Assembly: GCA_030998015.1 (NCBI GenBank)
Contig: JARWMV010000241.1
Span: 620,001-684,000 of the forward strand
Direction of reading: 5' to 3'
Source: Ceratorhiza oryzae-sativae
Lineage: Eukaryota > Basidiomycota > Agaricomycetes > Cantharellales > Ceratobasidiaceae
DNA length: 64,000 nt
The position numbers and the translations under genes are program-made. Shown here piece after piece: positions 1 through 11,560 of the stretch. How positions within the stretch are numbered: the stretch's first letter is position 1; each line of letters opens with the position of its first letter. A model generated the notes under the pieces. The model was not told the origin of the DNA and did not search any database. It was given only the letters and a program-made list of their open reading frames with translations.

Positions 1-2201
1 TCCCCAAAGGTCCATCGTGCACCATCAATCAGTTCCTTGAGCATTGAAGCTGCATCACCTCCGATCTCCATCTCACTAATTTCCCTCACACATTCCACGA
101 TCTCCTTCAGGATTAGCTGAAGCCAGTGCGCGGCAGATACCGAGTCCGCACCTGGGGGAACGAACGAGCTAGGCACTTGACCTAATACGCTCATTAGCGA
201 ACCTCTATGACGCAACATGACCCTATTACACACCTCCTGATGAGGGGGACAGTGTGGAGACCGCCATATCAGACAGTTTAAAGTGTTCAGATACCAATGT
301 GATATACTGCCGCACAATGTCTAGCGCCATCGTCCGACATTGGCTCGGGCTTCGCCTCGTTCCGGTTGAGAGGCTGGTCGAAACGGTGTTCGAATTCTAT
401 GATTATACTGATTTTAGTAATTTACACACGAGTAATTTCTGATCTAACCTTTTTAAACTTGCCCTCCATAAACGCCTTTCCGACCTTCCAAAAGCTAGGC
501 AGGGCCGCAAGTGTAATCTCCGAGACCGCCTTGACATAGTCGAGGGTAGTTTGCCACACCTCATGTGCAGGCCCTTTGCCTATCGATGGGCTAAGCAAAA
601 TATAAGACTCCTACGTTCCTAGACATACTGAGGGTAGCTTCGGCCGACTTGGTTTCGAGCGCGCACACGCACTCGAACAAATTAGCAGAGATCCGAACCT
701 GATCGCCGTAGTCTAGAGGCAGTCGGTCCCGTGCGTCTAGCACATGGGGAAATAAACTTAAATTAAAGCTAGCTATACGGCCCAGGGGCATTACGTACCT
801 TCCACGACGACTACTCGAGTGTCATGAGTGCTTTTCATCTTGGCCAGAATATGGCCGTGTTGGCTGTCCAAGTAAACCCAAACGGGATCATCCGTGACGT
901 TGAGCTCGAGAACCATCCTACGTATGGGGTTGATAGAAGGAATCACACGCCAGGCAAATGAGCCAACTTACTCAAGAGTCTTTTCCTGGTCCTCAACGTT
1001 AGCCTCACCATCCCGGAGTCGCTCAAACAGCGCGGCTCTCATGTCCCCCATCACGCGCTCCACGGCCGCCCAGACTCGGTCGGCGATTCGTTTCTGCTGA
1101 GCGTCCGTGTTCCCAGAAGCCCCAGCCGCCGCCGGCAGGCCAAATAGTGTGCTCAGGCGACCTTCAATAAGGAATTGGCCTTTTTTGTAATCTCGCAATG
1201 CAATATCGTAGCGACCCTAGCGGATAAATGTCATAATTAAGAAAATCGGTTAATAGGCTGAAACGGACAGCACTAATTTGTTCTGCAAGGGTGCCGGGCA
1301 AGTTAAAGAAGAACTTGCTTCGGTCAAAGACGCCTAGCGTCGTTCTGAGCTTGGTCGCCTTGGAGTCGTTCTCGAGAACGGGCAAGAAGACTTGATCCGC
1401 TTTTTGGGAAGCCTCTAGCAGAGCAATGGGACTGCTCAGGCTGTGGGGAGGCCAGACAAGGTCTAGTGCTTACTCACGCTTCAATGTTTCCCGTAAACGC
1501 TTTGATGCAAATTCAGTCTGCTCATCCAGCAGTCCTGACTTCATTTCTGCATAGAGCGCTATAGATTCCATTTGGTTAAGGGTCAATATACGGGATATTG
1601 CTCGTGTGAACCCACCATCAGTATTAGACTTGACAGCCACAAACCGATCAAAATTATCCTCGACGAGCACGCGAATAGCTTCCGAGCGAGAGTCGATAGC
1701 GGTTCGTAAGTGGGCGACGGCCGAAGCCAGGTCCTGGTAAGTTGCGTTCGGGTGGACGGCGCTCAGGAACGCCTTTGGGTCAAACGACTTGGAAGAGAGC
1801 ATGATCGAAGCCTCTACGCGCGAGTCGCCAAGGGCTGAGAGTCCCAATTAGACTCTTGATCCAGAAACGGTACTCACTCGACTCCATGTCCAGATCTCGC
1901 AGGCTGACACTTGTCAATAACGCGTTTTCCCCGGTATGGGTCGAAGCCCTCGGTTCGCTTCTACTCACTCTATCGTAACTCCGAGGCCGAGTGGGTCCCC
2001 CTCGAACTCGGGTGCATCTGGGAGTGCACCTGCCAGCGAGTCGGAGGTCTCGTGGTCCACGTCTTCCCATGTTCTGGGGCAAATGAATTTGTGAGAACAC
2101 GCCGCCAATAATTGCAGGATCACCCACCTGGGGTTAAGAGAAGAAATCCTGTACGCTTTTAGAAGTGCAGCTTCGTCGGCCTGGAGATTGAGGTTGCCCA
2201 T
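1..2201 (-). CDS. SEC5: Exocyst complex component Sec5, 3' end cut by window edge
   Basis: Sec5 is a subunit of the exocyst, the octameric complex that tethers secretory vesicles to the plasma membrane before SNARE fusion. Read on the minus strand, the spliced exons give MGNLNLQADEAALLKAYRIS, then LNPRTWEDVDHE, then SKSFDPKAFLSAVHPNATYQ, ENFDRFVAVKSNTDG, ALYAEMKSGLLDEQTEFA, LRTTLGVFDRSKFFFNLPG, ALRDYKKGQFLIEGR and DPVWVYLDSQHGHILAKM, which follow the N-terminal Sec5 domain in order. At least seven short introns are visible. The start at 2201 was chosen over an in-frame Met at 2246 because Sec5 proteins begin with a short stretch before the ADEAALLKAY-like motif. Coding continues to base 1 (SAAHWLQLILKEIVECV is in this frame), so the C-terminal part is missing. 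The gene is divergent from the DNAJC11-like gene. Identification is confident; the exact exon edges are hand-made. Confidence 0.9.
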
Positions 2202-2313
2202 TGTCGTCGGGCGCTTCAGATCCGCGACAGGGGTCCTGACCAACACCTCATTACACCATCTTATCTAATGGGTCATTGCCAATTAATTTTGAATTCGTCC
2301 ACAACCATCACAC
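2202..2313. promoter_or_regulatory. Compact shared promoter between SEC5 and the DNAJC11-like gene
   Basis: Only 112 bp separate the two start codons, which face away from each other. The interval contains a CCAAT pentamer (within TTGCCAATTAATTTTG, 2277-2292) and no evident TATA box. With so little room both 5' UTRs and both core promoters must lie here, or transcripts must overlap. Bidirectional use is inferred from geometry alone. Confidence 0.5.
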
Positions 2314-4699
2314 ATGGATGACCCAGACCGAATCGACCTCAACCATCGCAATGCACGACGGGATGATGAGGAAGATGAAAACTTTGAATTAACAGGAGAA
2401 CCTCAACCGGATGAATCTCTATATGCCTTGTTCAACTTACCTAAGACAGCCACAACGGAAGAGATTCAAAAACGGTACAGGACGATCGCAAGTAAGTGGG
2501 CCGAAGCTTCATCGCACCATTTCTTCTTAGGGCCAAACTGTGTAGCGGTACAGTGACCCTTCATCCGGACAAGGTACGAGACGAGTCCAGAAAGGCCGCA
2601 ACTGCCGCTCGATTTCAAGAAGTTCACCGTGCCTATGAAAGTATGTGCTCTATCTAATTTTCTCTATTCAAACCCACTCATTTCAACTTCCCATAGTTCT
2701 GACGGACCCCAACAAACGTGCGATTTACGATCTGTTTGGAGAAGAGGGACTCAATAAAAAATGGGATGTCGGACCAAAACACAAAACGGCAGAAGAGGTT
2801 CGGGTTCCATAAGTACCTGGCTGCGATCATCCCCTGAGTTGATTTGACCAGCTTCGAGATGAATACACTCGCCTGGCTCGTGCGGCACGCCTCCAAGAAG
2901 CTGAAAACCTTGTCCGATCGCAAGGAGAGCTGGTATGCGCGGTCAACGCCATATCCATTTCGCAACGGCAACTAGGATGGAATGACCGCCTGTCTGGCGT
3001 TGCTCAGGCCCAACTTGGACTCATGCACAAGTTTGATGTTAGTCGGCTAATTACCTTGTTCTTGACCCAGAAAAACTAATCGATTATAGACCGCTGTTGA
3101 CGATCAAACTCGGCTTACATTTACCAGCCGGCTCATTTCGATGCGCGGCAAGTCGGGTGGAAACGTCTTTGGAACAGTCAAGCATCAGTTTTCTCCGCGC
3201 TTTCAACTAGAAGCTACGACAGGGCTCCTCAGCCCACGCACACTTGTATCCAAAGCTACATATGAACTCGATCAGGAAACGTAAATGCCTTTCTAAAACA
3301 AGAATTTGCTCGGACCAAGGCACTGATCGATAGATAGGACGCTCCGAGCCGAGTCGACGATCGTATTGGCCAACGCCCTAGCTGATCTGCCTCGGCTAAC
3401 GCTCACGGCCCAGCGCCTGCTGGACCCCACGCTGACCGGTGTTATTGCGTTTACGACGCCGACGCTCGCCGGGCCCTCGGCCCTCGCCGTGTCATTGTCG
3501 TCTACCGGTGGCCTACAGGGCACGCTTGAACTCAGTCCAGCGCGATTACAGGTATGCTATGGGGGACCGGCCAGGTTCGGATTTCTCACGGGATTGTAGC
3601 TTAGTGTGGAATATAGGACGCGGATCGGTGGAAAGCAGGGCGTATCGTTGTCCGCGAGTGCGGGCGGAGGCCTAGCCAATGGAGGTGTATGGCACCCGTT
3701 ATTTATTCGATCAGAATCAATCAGCTCACGTATCCCTAATTTGATCAGGTGGGAATGATGCTAGAGGTAAATGGGACTGCCAAGATTGCAGAAGCGACGA
3801 CTTTGCGTCTTGGGGTTGCAGCTGGGCTGCCGGGGGGCGTTTCTCTGCGAATCAAGTGAGCTGGTGGAGTCCCCACGGGTAAACATTTGTTATTTCAACA
3901 TGCAGCCTGAACCGTCTAGGTCAACGGATCATCATCCCTATCCAATTGTCACGCGAGTTCAATTTGGGCCTGGCCCTGTACACAGCAGTCATTCCATCTG
4001 TTGGCGCGCTGGTCATCAACGAGTATATTTTAAAACCGAGGCGACAGAGACTGGCAAAAACGTATGTGGCGCTGGCTCGGACAATTTGTGGCACTGATTT
4101 GATTGCCTCAGCCGTTTCGCAAAACTCCGCGAAGAGCGCGCAGAACGATTATCCAAGGAGCGAGAGGCGGCGGCGGATTATGTAGCCTCGGCAAAGGAGC
4201 AGGTGGAACGCAAAGTCGAAGCAGAGCGCGCCGTCGACGGTGGGCTGGTACCTTCTTGATATAGGCGGGTTCGGACGGGCTAACTATTCTTGGTGGGGGG
4301 GGGGGGTTGTTAGGTTTGATCATCCTAGAAGCCAGATATGGACCGAACAAACAGATCGACCATGCGCATAGCGATGGGACTATTGACGTTGCAGGACCGC
4401 TGCAACTATTGGTCAACGGGAGCCAGCTGAGCATCCCTGGCGGTCGGTCCAAGGTACGCAATCACCGTTGATCCAGGCGTGTGTATTCTTAGCGTGCGCT
4501 CAGGCAGGGCTGCTTGGGTTCTACGACCCTTGCCCAGGCGAGCGCAAGTCGCTCCGAGTCAAGTATATGTTCCGGGGGCGGGTGCATGAAACCAAGGTCG
4601 AGGACAGGGCGCCTGTGGAGATGCCGTTGCGAGGTGGGTTTTAGGCTTTGCGGACGAAAAAGTGCTGACCCTGGGGCGATAGGACACGCGGTTGTGTAA
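2314..4699 (+). CDS. DNAJC11-like J-domain protein (J domain plus C-terminal DUF3395)
   Basis: Family members are mitochondrial outer-membrane-associated J-proteins linked in animals to MICOS/cristae organisation. Exon 1 starts MDDPDRIDLNHRNARRDDEE and enters a J domain (YALFNLPKTATTEEIQKRYR) that is interrupted by introns and continues with LTDPNKRAIYDLFGEEGLN. The canonical HPD tripeptide is present as HPDK in the second exon (CTTCATCCGGACAAG, about 2559-2573). The middle part reads as a beta-rich region (TFTSRLISMRGKSGGNVFG, FQLEATTGLLSPRTLVSK). A helical Lys/Glu-rich stretch (FAKLREERAERLSKEREAA) precedes the DUF3395 hallmark: LIILEARYGPN, then LQLLVNGSQLSIPGGRSK and GLLGFYDPCPGERKSLRVKY. 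The last intron is read so that the protein ends EMPLRGHAVV at a TAA (4697-4699). About ten introns; all joints checked by eye keep frame. One intron (4240-4313) has a poly-G tract by its acceptor. Confidence 0.88.
4240..4313 (+). other. Intron with a G12 run in place of a pyrimidine tract
   Basis: Inside the DNAJC11-like gene the frame requires a donor at 4240 (GAC G|GTGGGC) and an acceptor at 4313 (TTGTTAG|GTTTGATC), joining AVDG to LIILEARYG. Between the branch-point-like GGCTAAC (about 4279-4285) and the AG lies a run of twelve G (4295-4306) where a pyrimidine tract is normally found. The last seven bases before the exon are TTGTTAG. Confidence 0.7.
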
Positions 4700-5220
4700 A
4701 CGAGCCGCGAGTGAAACCAGGCTTATCGTGCTAAAATCTGGCAGGGCATATGGGTTGTTTGCGTATCTTGATATACCCAAATCTGTACACCACTCACAAG
4801 CCCGGAAGTTTGCAAATAGACGTTATCGTGATGTGGCAGGACTGAATGAGCAAGTGTTTCTCCGAGCGACGACGGTGCGGGGTGGAGATGTGTGTTTGCG
4901 GCGCACGTGGGGGTGCCACTGTCGACGACGGTGGTGGGCAGGTGGTCGCCAGCACGAGGCTTTGATGAAAAGCGTAACGGCATCGCCCGCCCGATGCAGC
5001 GCGTGCGGAGACGTGGGGTTGGCCGACAGCGCCGAGGGAGATTAGGACCGAGAGCGGTTTGGCTGGTCGGCAGAAAGTCTGGGACTGAACAAGCTTTACC
5101 GTTGTGCTGTTATTCGTCAGGGCCCGGCCGAATGCGGCTAGGCGGCCCAAGAGTCTGTTCCTCGCTTGAGGGCGAGCGTATAACTAGAGGCCAGCGATCG
5201 AGCAGGCCCCCCAGCGATAA
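4700..5220. other. Spacer: DNAJC11-like 3' UTR and WOPR gene promoter
   Basis: 521 bp between two co-directional genes. It is open in several frames by chance but none of the translations resembles a protein, and no splice pattern extends either neighbour. It is presumably the 3' end of one transcript and the promoter and leader of the next. Confidence 0.5.
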
Positions 5221-6673
5221 TGCAGGCCCAGCAGGCGACGTGCACCAACGTCCACATCCGCACCACTGCGGACGCCCACCGGATCTTCCATGCGACCCTC
5301 CTCGGCATCTATACCCCCATCACGCGCCGCCTCGACATCGAGGAGCGCCGCCTCGTCAAGCCCGGCGCCTGTTTCGTCTGGGAGGAGCGCGGGCCCGACG
5401 CAGAGGCGACCGGCATGGGCATGTGAGTCCACTCTTGACCCGCTCGGCGTCGACGGCGACTGACACGGCGCAGAGAGCGGTACGTAAGGGTCCTGATGAT
5501 CCTGCTCTGTCTGACTCCCGTCCAGCTGGACCGACGGTCTCCGATGGGGCCCCAGCCGCGTGCGCGATGTGCGTCACCCCGTTCTGCCCCGCACCCCCCC
5601 GCTGACACGCCCCCCAGGACTTTCTCTTCTACCACCAGCGCGACGCCGAGGCCGACGACGACGAGCGCACCGAGGGCGGCGACGGCGGCCGTGCGCCTCC
5701 CGCCAAATGGCTAAAGAAGTTCGCCCGCAGGTGCGTCCCCGATGAGCCCGGACCCGGTCGCTCTAACTCGTGTACCAGCAGGAGGAAAGCCGACGAGATC
5801 CCGCACCATCACCACCACCACGGCTCACCCGTCTCGCCCCGGTTGCCCGCTCCTGGCGCGATCGACCGCTCGTCGGACCGGGAAAACGACCGACTGATCA
5901 AGCAGGTAAGGTCCACACGTCGCGCATTCGCCCTTGCCTGACGTCCCTCTGCGCAGACCTACAGCGTCTTCGCGACAATACCGGGCGGCGGCCGCCAGCA
6001 GCGCAAATGGCACATCAGTGAGTCCAGGCAACCTGGCCCCGACCCTGGTTTCTCACCACGTTCCCCAGCGGCGTACTTTACCCAGGGCACAATCGAGTTC
6101 CTGCGAACGGTCGACCAGATCCCTGAGCTCGCGACCGTGATGCCACCGCCGGGCACATACCGCAGCGCACGCGCGACGGGCAGCAAGAAGAACCAGGAGC
6201 CAGTCACTGCCCACCTCCCCGAGTATCCCAGGCATCTCAGCCACGTCGAGCAGCCACCGATCCAGTGGCCACCATACGTCAATTCCGCCGGATCGTCGTC
6301 TTCCACCCCGACGACTCACCGGCCAGCCTCGAGCCAGGACTTCCCCTCGTATTCGTCGCCCGAGCCCATACGCCACCTTCCTCATCCGCTCTCGCCTGTG
6401 GAGATGCGCCCCGCTTCCGCTTCACATTACCCTACCACGCCCACCTCCCGAGGCAGCTTATCGCCGTTCACCCGAACGAGCCTCCCGCTGCCGGTGAGGA
6501 CTTCTGGTCCCACACGCGCAGCTATGGAAGACGTGAATCTGCCCCCGCTCAGTGTATCCCCTTATCCGTACATGCAACGCAACGCGACGGACGACAAACA
6601 GCTAGATGCCCTCCTGCGGCGGTTCGACGTGCCCACAGGGTCGCACGGCTCACAGTCTCCATTGCCTCAATAA
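5221..6673 (+). CDS. WOPR-domain (Gti1/Pac2/Wor1 family) transcription factor
   Basis: WOPR proteins are fungal DNA-binding regulators of morphology, conidiation and virulence. The N-terminal half of the domain is clear: ADAHRIFHATLLGIYTPITR, RLDIEERRLVKPGACFVWEE, then GIERWTDGLRWGPSRVRDDF. The second half reads DRLIKQTYSVFA and RKWHISAYFTQ. Exons by eye are 5221-5422, 5474-5479, 5526-5568, 5618-5730, 5782-5905, 5957-6017 and 6069-6673. The 6-nt second exon is needed to give the conserved ERWTDG. The linker between the two WOPR halves carries a natural run of six His (5804-5821). The C-terminal tail is Pro/Ser-rich and disordered. Translation starts at the only Met that precedes the conserved block, and ends GSQSPLPQ. 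The protein is about 390 residues, short for the family; no duplicated domain is seen. Confidence 0.9.
5474..5479 (+). other. 6-nt micro-exon of the WOPR gene
   Basis: The six bases AGAGCG are flanked by CGCAG upstream and GTACGTAAG downstream. Joined to 5422 and 5526 they restore GMGIERWTDG without a frame change, matching the family's invariant RWTDG block. Skipping it removes two residues in frame (Ile-Glu/Arg junction). Confidence 0.75.
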
Positions 6674-6821
6674 CCCCTTTCTCAACCTAGACATTTCTCT
6701 GAGCCCGTTGATGGACATTTTCACGAATCAAAAAAAATCTCGGGGGCTCTGAGCAGGATCCGGACGTTCTTCCTTCTTCAAGCCCTGTTCTCCGTTTCCC
6801 AGAAACGGCTGGAACCACCTA

Positions 6822-6860
6822 CCCCCCCCCCCCTTTTTTCTTTCTTTCTTTCCTTTGCTT
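6822..6860. repeat. C12-T6 homopolymer block followed by TTTC/TTGC microsatellite
   Basis: Twelve C (6822-6833) and six T (6834-6839) lead into short CTTT and TTGC repeats. It lies about 150 bp beyond the WOPR stop codon, so it belongs to its 3' UTR or to a downstream promoter-like region. Similar C tracts recur at 42516-42525, 42585-42595 and 49071-49081. Confidence 0.8.
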
Positions 6861-8122
6861 GCTTTGCTTGTGCTCCTCTTGGTACCTGTGTCGCACTCCG
6901 AATACCTTGCTGCTTCTATCGAGTCTGCTTTTCTCTCGCCTCTTTGTATTGTGTAATATCATATCAAATGTACACGGAATCCAGAGGGTCTCATTTTCGC
7001 TGATCCTTGACGTGTGTCGTAAACTTCCCCAGACGCCCCGCGTTATTCCCTCACGCTCGAGCGACAGTGTGATGGCGGTCGGTTGCCAACTCTATACCTT
7101 CCTCTCACGTGCTTTGAGGATCTACGCTTCATTCAACCCTGTGGTGCCACAATACAACCAACGAGAAGGCTATGTCGCCCCCCGAAGTGGGGCCCAACGT
7201 TTGTACAGCCTGTGCTAGTACCTTAGATCTAGAGCCCAATAGAAGTATTTATTTCTCACTATGTCCGTAGTCCGACGATTAATGACTTCTGGGTGTACGA
7301 CTACATGCGATGATGCCAACCAGTCGTCGGCGACCGGACGCTTGCCTACAGATTCCACACCCGGCAGCCTGCCGACGAGTGGTGTGATGATCCACTCCCA
7401 ATCCAACAAGTTTCATCTTGCCATCACACCAGGCCGGAGGCCGTACGGTGTGGAGTGGGGATGTCGAGAGCACTAGAAGCGCCTAGATGGAGCATCTCTC
7501 CTCCCCTCCTCTGCTCATGCTGTATGCGCGGTATTCGAACCCACCCCAGCATCGTGGACCTGCGAGGCGAGCGTTCGCACCCTTGCCAGCATCGTGGGGC
7601 GAGCCCGGATCGAGCTATCCACAAATGGGGGTGTGTATGTCTAGTCGATGAATGATTGAATTGGCCCCGGGTTGTTGAGCGACTTGCCTGGTGCGGATGT
7701 CTCCGAAAGGCCGAAGCCCCTGCGCGTGCGGCCAGTTAATAACCTTTGTGATCGCATTGAATTAGCAGGTACTCTATTTCCCCAGAGGCCATGCGGTCCC
7801 GATGCCGAACTATACAGATTTTAGTTTGGTTCGCTTATCGCTGGTCCAGAAACCTGTTTGACCGGGTTTCTCGCACCCTCCCAACAGACGACGCCCAGCG
7901 ACGACTTGAGTCTATATGGCAGCCTGTCATCTCGACACAGCCAAAGGTATCCCGCGTGGCTCCTGTGCAATTCAAGGGAGATTGTCCTGATTGATGAGAC
8001 TCACGAGGCGAGGTACTGTATCCAGCCTCGATTCCAGCGAGAGAAAAAAAAAAAAGTTGCACGCACCATTTCGGTGCGCGTGACCAAGTCGTCTCCACAA
8101 GCCCCCACGTGTAGTATAGGAT

Positions 8123-8470
8123 AACCAGCCAGCGAATGAACTTCTTCGCCCCATACCGGGTATCATCGTCCCTGGCGATGGCTCTGTACAGAGCGAGCAG
8201 CAAGTATCGGCTACTGCCGCGAGCCACTCGAGTTCCCCTTCTTCCCAGGACCGGGTGAGAGACTTTGCGTCCTCGCCCACAAGCGGTCAAGCCAAGATCC
8301 AACTCGGGCACTCGTCCGATACGTCCAGTCCGTCACGCCGGATAAGCCAAACCAAACGAAGGATCAAGAACAGGCAAAACGTAAGAAGGAACAGACCGAG
8401 ACCCAGCCGTGAAAAGCGCGGCTGGACTTCGGTACGGGCGAAAAGACTGATAACTTTGATGAGGGGATAT
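8123..8470 (+). pseudogene. Ser-rich coding-like remnant
   Basis: An open frame reading ANELLRPIPGIIVPGDGS, then a Ser/Gln-rich stretch (ASHSSSPSSQDRVRDFASSP) and a basic tail (RRISQTKRRIKNRQN) has composition like a fungal regulatory protein. No upstream start with plausible splicing was found, and the sequence becomes arbitrary after about 8470. It may be a fragment of a decayed gene or an exon of one I could not assemble. The function is unknown. Confidence 0.25.
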
Positions 8471-11400
8471 CACTATGCTTGCCTCGGGAAGCGTGTCCCC
8501 ATGCGATGGTCGGATTCGATCAGCCAATGGATACGCCAAAATTCAGAGCGACCTGGCTTGACCCGGGCTCGCCGTCTGAATGGGGCTCATCGCGTGCGGT
8601 GCGGGGATATCATCCAGGCTACCGAGCGCGGCCATCATTCCCTTGTGCCCATGCCATGTGGCGGCGATATTGGGGGGAGGGGTGTTGGGCAAAAGCCCGG
8701 GGGAAAGCCAAAGTGAGTTTGATTAGGGGGACGCAACATCACGAACGGGGGGCTAGGTCACAAGGCAAGGGATGCGCCAGTTCCGGTTTCGGCACACTGA
8801 AGGCTGTCCCTAACTCATGCCAGAGTCTGTCGTTGCTTCGCGCGCTCCCGGTTGCGTTGCCTTCTGGACTGGGGTTGCCAGCTTGCGCTTCGGACATCGA
8901 CCGGTACGTTAACAACATTGAGAACCTAGGGGTGCGCTGGCATCGGCCGTGTGACTTGGCTGTTGGCGAAGCAGAACGCTGCAGCGTATTGCTTACCCTG
9001 CCAGCTGACGAGTGGGTACCCACCATACCAACACACGTGATGGCGATCCAGATGGCAAGAAGTACACTCTGTGCTCCTCAATTTCGCCCAGGCGAGCATT
9101 TCGCGATTCTATTCCCAGAACCAGTACCACCTCAGACCCAGCAGAGAAGCGCCAACATGTTCAAATCATCACTAGACCCCGAGTTCGGAACTTGAGAGAC
9201 CAGGCACTTTTCACCAAAGTTGTAGCGAGCGGTTGTAGCGAGTTTCTCGGCGGTGATAGCTACTCTGTAACTAGCTCATACAGTGTCCACGGGAGGTGCC
9301 AAGCTAATTGTCCACTCGGCTAGTCATTAGGTGACGCTGGGGCTCATCCCAATGCCGAACGCGGCCAGGGTGGGTGGCAAAGACCTGGGGTCGGTAACCT
9401 AACAAGGGAATACACCAAATGGTTATTCGACGGTCCTTGAAACACACGATGTCTGGAGGAGGCAATGCCAACTTGTTCCAATGGTTCATTCACTGAACAC
9501 ATACCATATTTGGATATTCGTTTCTAAATGGAGGTTTCATTTGGCCGTATACAGGCACTCGATCCTGGCAGAACTTCCGTTCGGCGGGGAATTCAGAATG
9601 ATACCCGGGCTGGACCGTAGCCCGTCGAGGTTGTCTCAAAGAGCGGGTGAAAAACAACAAGTGGTTTTGTAGGACGAGATTGGTGGAGCGGTGTAACCTC
9701 GGGCTCGGAGGATAGTCGGTGGGCGGCCCCGTACTCTACGTCGTTGAGGCACGTCAATTGCACGGTCAAGGATGCAGGGGAATTACAGGGATGGATAACC
9801 TCGTTGGTAGACATTGTCGTACCATAAGGTTTTTGCCGTAAGCCGATTTCTTGCCGACAGCGGATCGGAATGTTTGGTTCCTTCCTTCCGATCCCAAATA
9901 AACGGGCGTGCACTCTCGTCCTGATAGTGCGGCGAACAAAAAGCCTGTGGTAAGAATAGATGCTCCCATGTACCGAGGTGCATGTCCGTAATTGATACGT
10001 TTTGGCTTGCTCGTGTTTGATAGTATCAGAATTCATTCAGTGCTGAAATGTGTGTTACTCACGGGTTCTCCCGGTCCCCACGCAACACCGCCTGCGTTAG
10101 ATTTGACTCATCGGGGCGGTGGCTTCATCGCCCACGATGGTGTAGCTGCCTGTGGTCGGAGTGAGCAAGTTCATTTGGGGGCTGACGACCGCGCGTCACG
10201 TTGATCCGGATAACAAACTTAACCTTCACAACCCCACTCTCGAAAAAGTACTAGTTCAGGTTCATGATTTAGCTTTACGGCTTGCCGACGAATTACAAAC
10301 TTCGGGAAACCGGACGCATTTAGGATATGTCAGAGATTTTGGGGTAGCTCAAATAATCCGCAACAAAGTCTAATGGCAGCGACCGGTCTTTGGTGATCCA
10401 CAATCCTCAAGCTGAGGCCATGCGCTCTGGGCCTTGAGATACCTCTGCGATTGAGAGGGAAATTTTCTGCCTCGCTGCTCTTGTGGCTGTCTTGGCTGCC
10501 CAAACTCTTCTTCGGAACACCGCTCGTGTGCTCACATGTACCTCTTGGCGGTCTTACTGCGTCGGAATACTCCTCGGAGGACTTGGTGGAGCACCCCAGT
10601 TTTCTACGGCTCGGCTGTCATATTATCTGACTATGCTTTGAACCCTCTGGGAGCCGCCTCGAAGGCGCTTGAAGCACGCAATTCATAAATGTAAGGCCTG
10701 TTCCTGTGCACATTCTAGCTGTGAATGTTGGAGCTGAGATTCATCTAACCTACTATACACGCCATCATGACCATCGCTGCGGCGTTGAATTAGGGTGTCC
10801 TGGGCCGGGGGTTGTGTTCTCAATGTGAGTTAACGTGTGTGTGTGGTGTGGCATTAACATGTTGGTTGCCTCTCCACCCAGCCCTGTCCTCCCACGTCCC
10901 TCGTCCCTTGAGCTTCTCGTATTCGCTTTCACACATTTTATCTACTCCGCCTTCGTCCATTATGCATTCCACCCGTTTTCAACCCACCCTTTTACCACGT
11001 ATACCACCCATTTCATCAGATCACTTCAAGAAGACAAACTGTTCGTGTAAGGTGAGCACGAATCATATAGACGTTTTGGATATCATTTAGACACTGGGGC
11101 TCGGGAAATCTGGCTGGGACGACTAACAGTTGTACGCGTGGTGGCGCAACCTTGTGTTTCAGAAGCAGATTGTGATATTGGTGGGTGCGAGGCCAGCTCG
11201 GTCCTTGCGACGTGGGCAGCCTAGCCCAGAAACCTTGCGACGGCTAGACCCAGGTTAGATATCGGCGATGGCTTGTCACTCAACCCATGGGTGTGGGTCT
11301 TACGATATCTCTGGTTCATAGGCGCGAGATTGCTATAAAGTCGGACTATTCAGTCGAAGTTCCGTGGAGCCTTATGGCAAACCGAAGATTTGTCACCTCC

Positions 11401-11560
11401 CATCTTCCACGAATCAGTAGAGAACAAAGCTTTTCATAGATGCGATCTGCATCTCTTATCTTCCGTACGTGATTTTCAGGCGGGGAAACTAACTGCGTAG
11501 ATCACCTCATATATTACATAGACAAACAGGGTCAATTTCGTGAATCCCGTGCTAACGCCT

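Larger units (their letters stand above)
6674..11560. other. 4.9-kb gene-poor region with coding-like remnants
   Basis: No intact gene could be built here. Coding-like stretches on the plus strand are 7791-7958 (contains WFAYRWSRNLFDRVSRTL), 8123-8470 (Ser-rich, contains PGIIVPGDGSVQSEQQ) and 10205-10372 (contains NPTLEKVLVQVHDLALRLAD). None matches a family I recognise. The 238-codon open frame at 8479-9195 has no protein-like pattern. A pyrimidine-rich, promoter-like island with a possible short first exon lies at about 10860-11050. The region may hold decayed genes or a lineage-specific gene I cannot assemble. Confidence 0.4.

Noticed and set aside
7525..7605. Possible minus-strand tRNA from a GGTTCGAATA-like B box
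   Set aside because: The T stem does not pair (GTGGG against ACCGC) and no acceptor or anticodon stem could be drawn. The sequence is a degenerate repeat of a GCATCGTGG motif.
8479..9195. 238-codon open frame on the plus strand
   Set aside because: Composition is irregular, no motif or plausible neighbours, and no upstream or downstream exon fits. Treated as chance in a GC-balanced region.
9593..10036. 147-codon minus-strand frame
   Set aside because: No protein-like pattern, no splice partners, and overlaps other chance frames.
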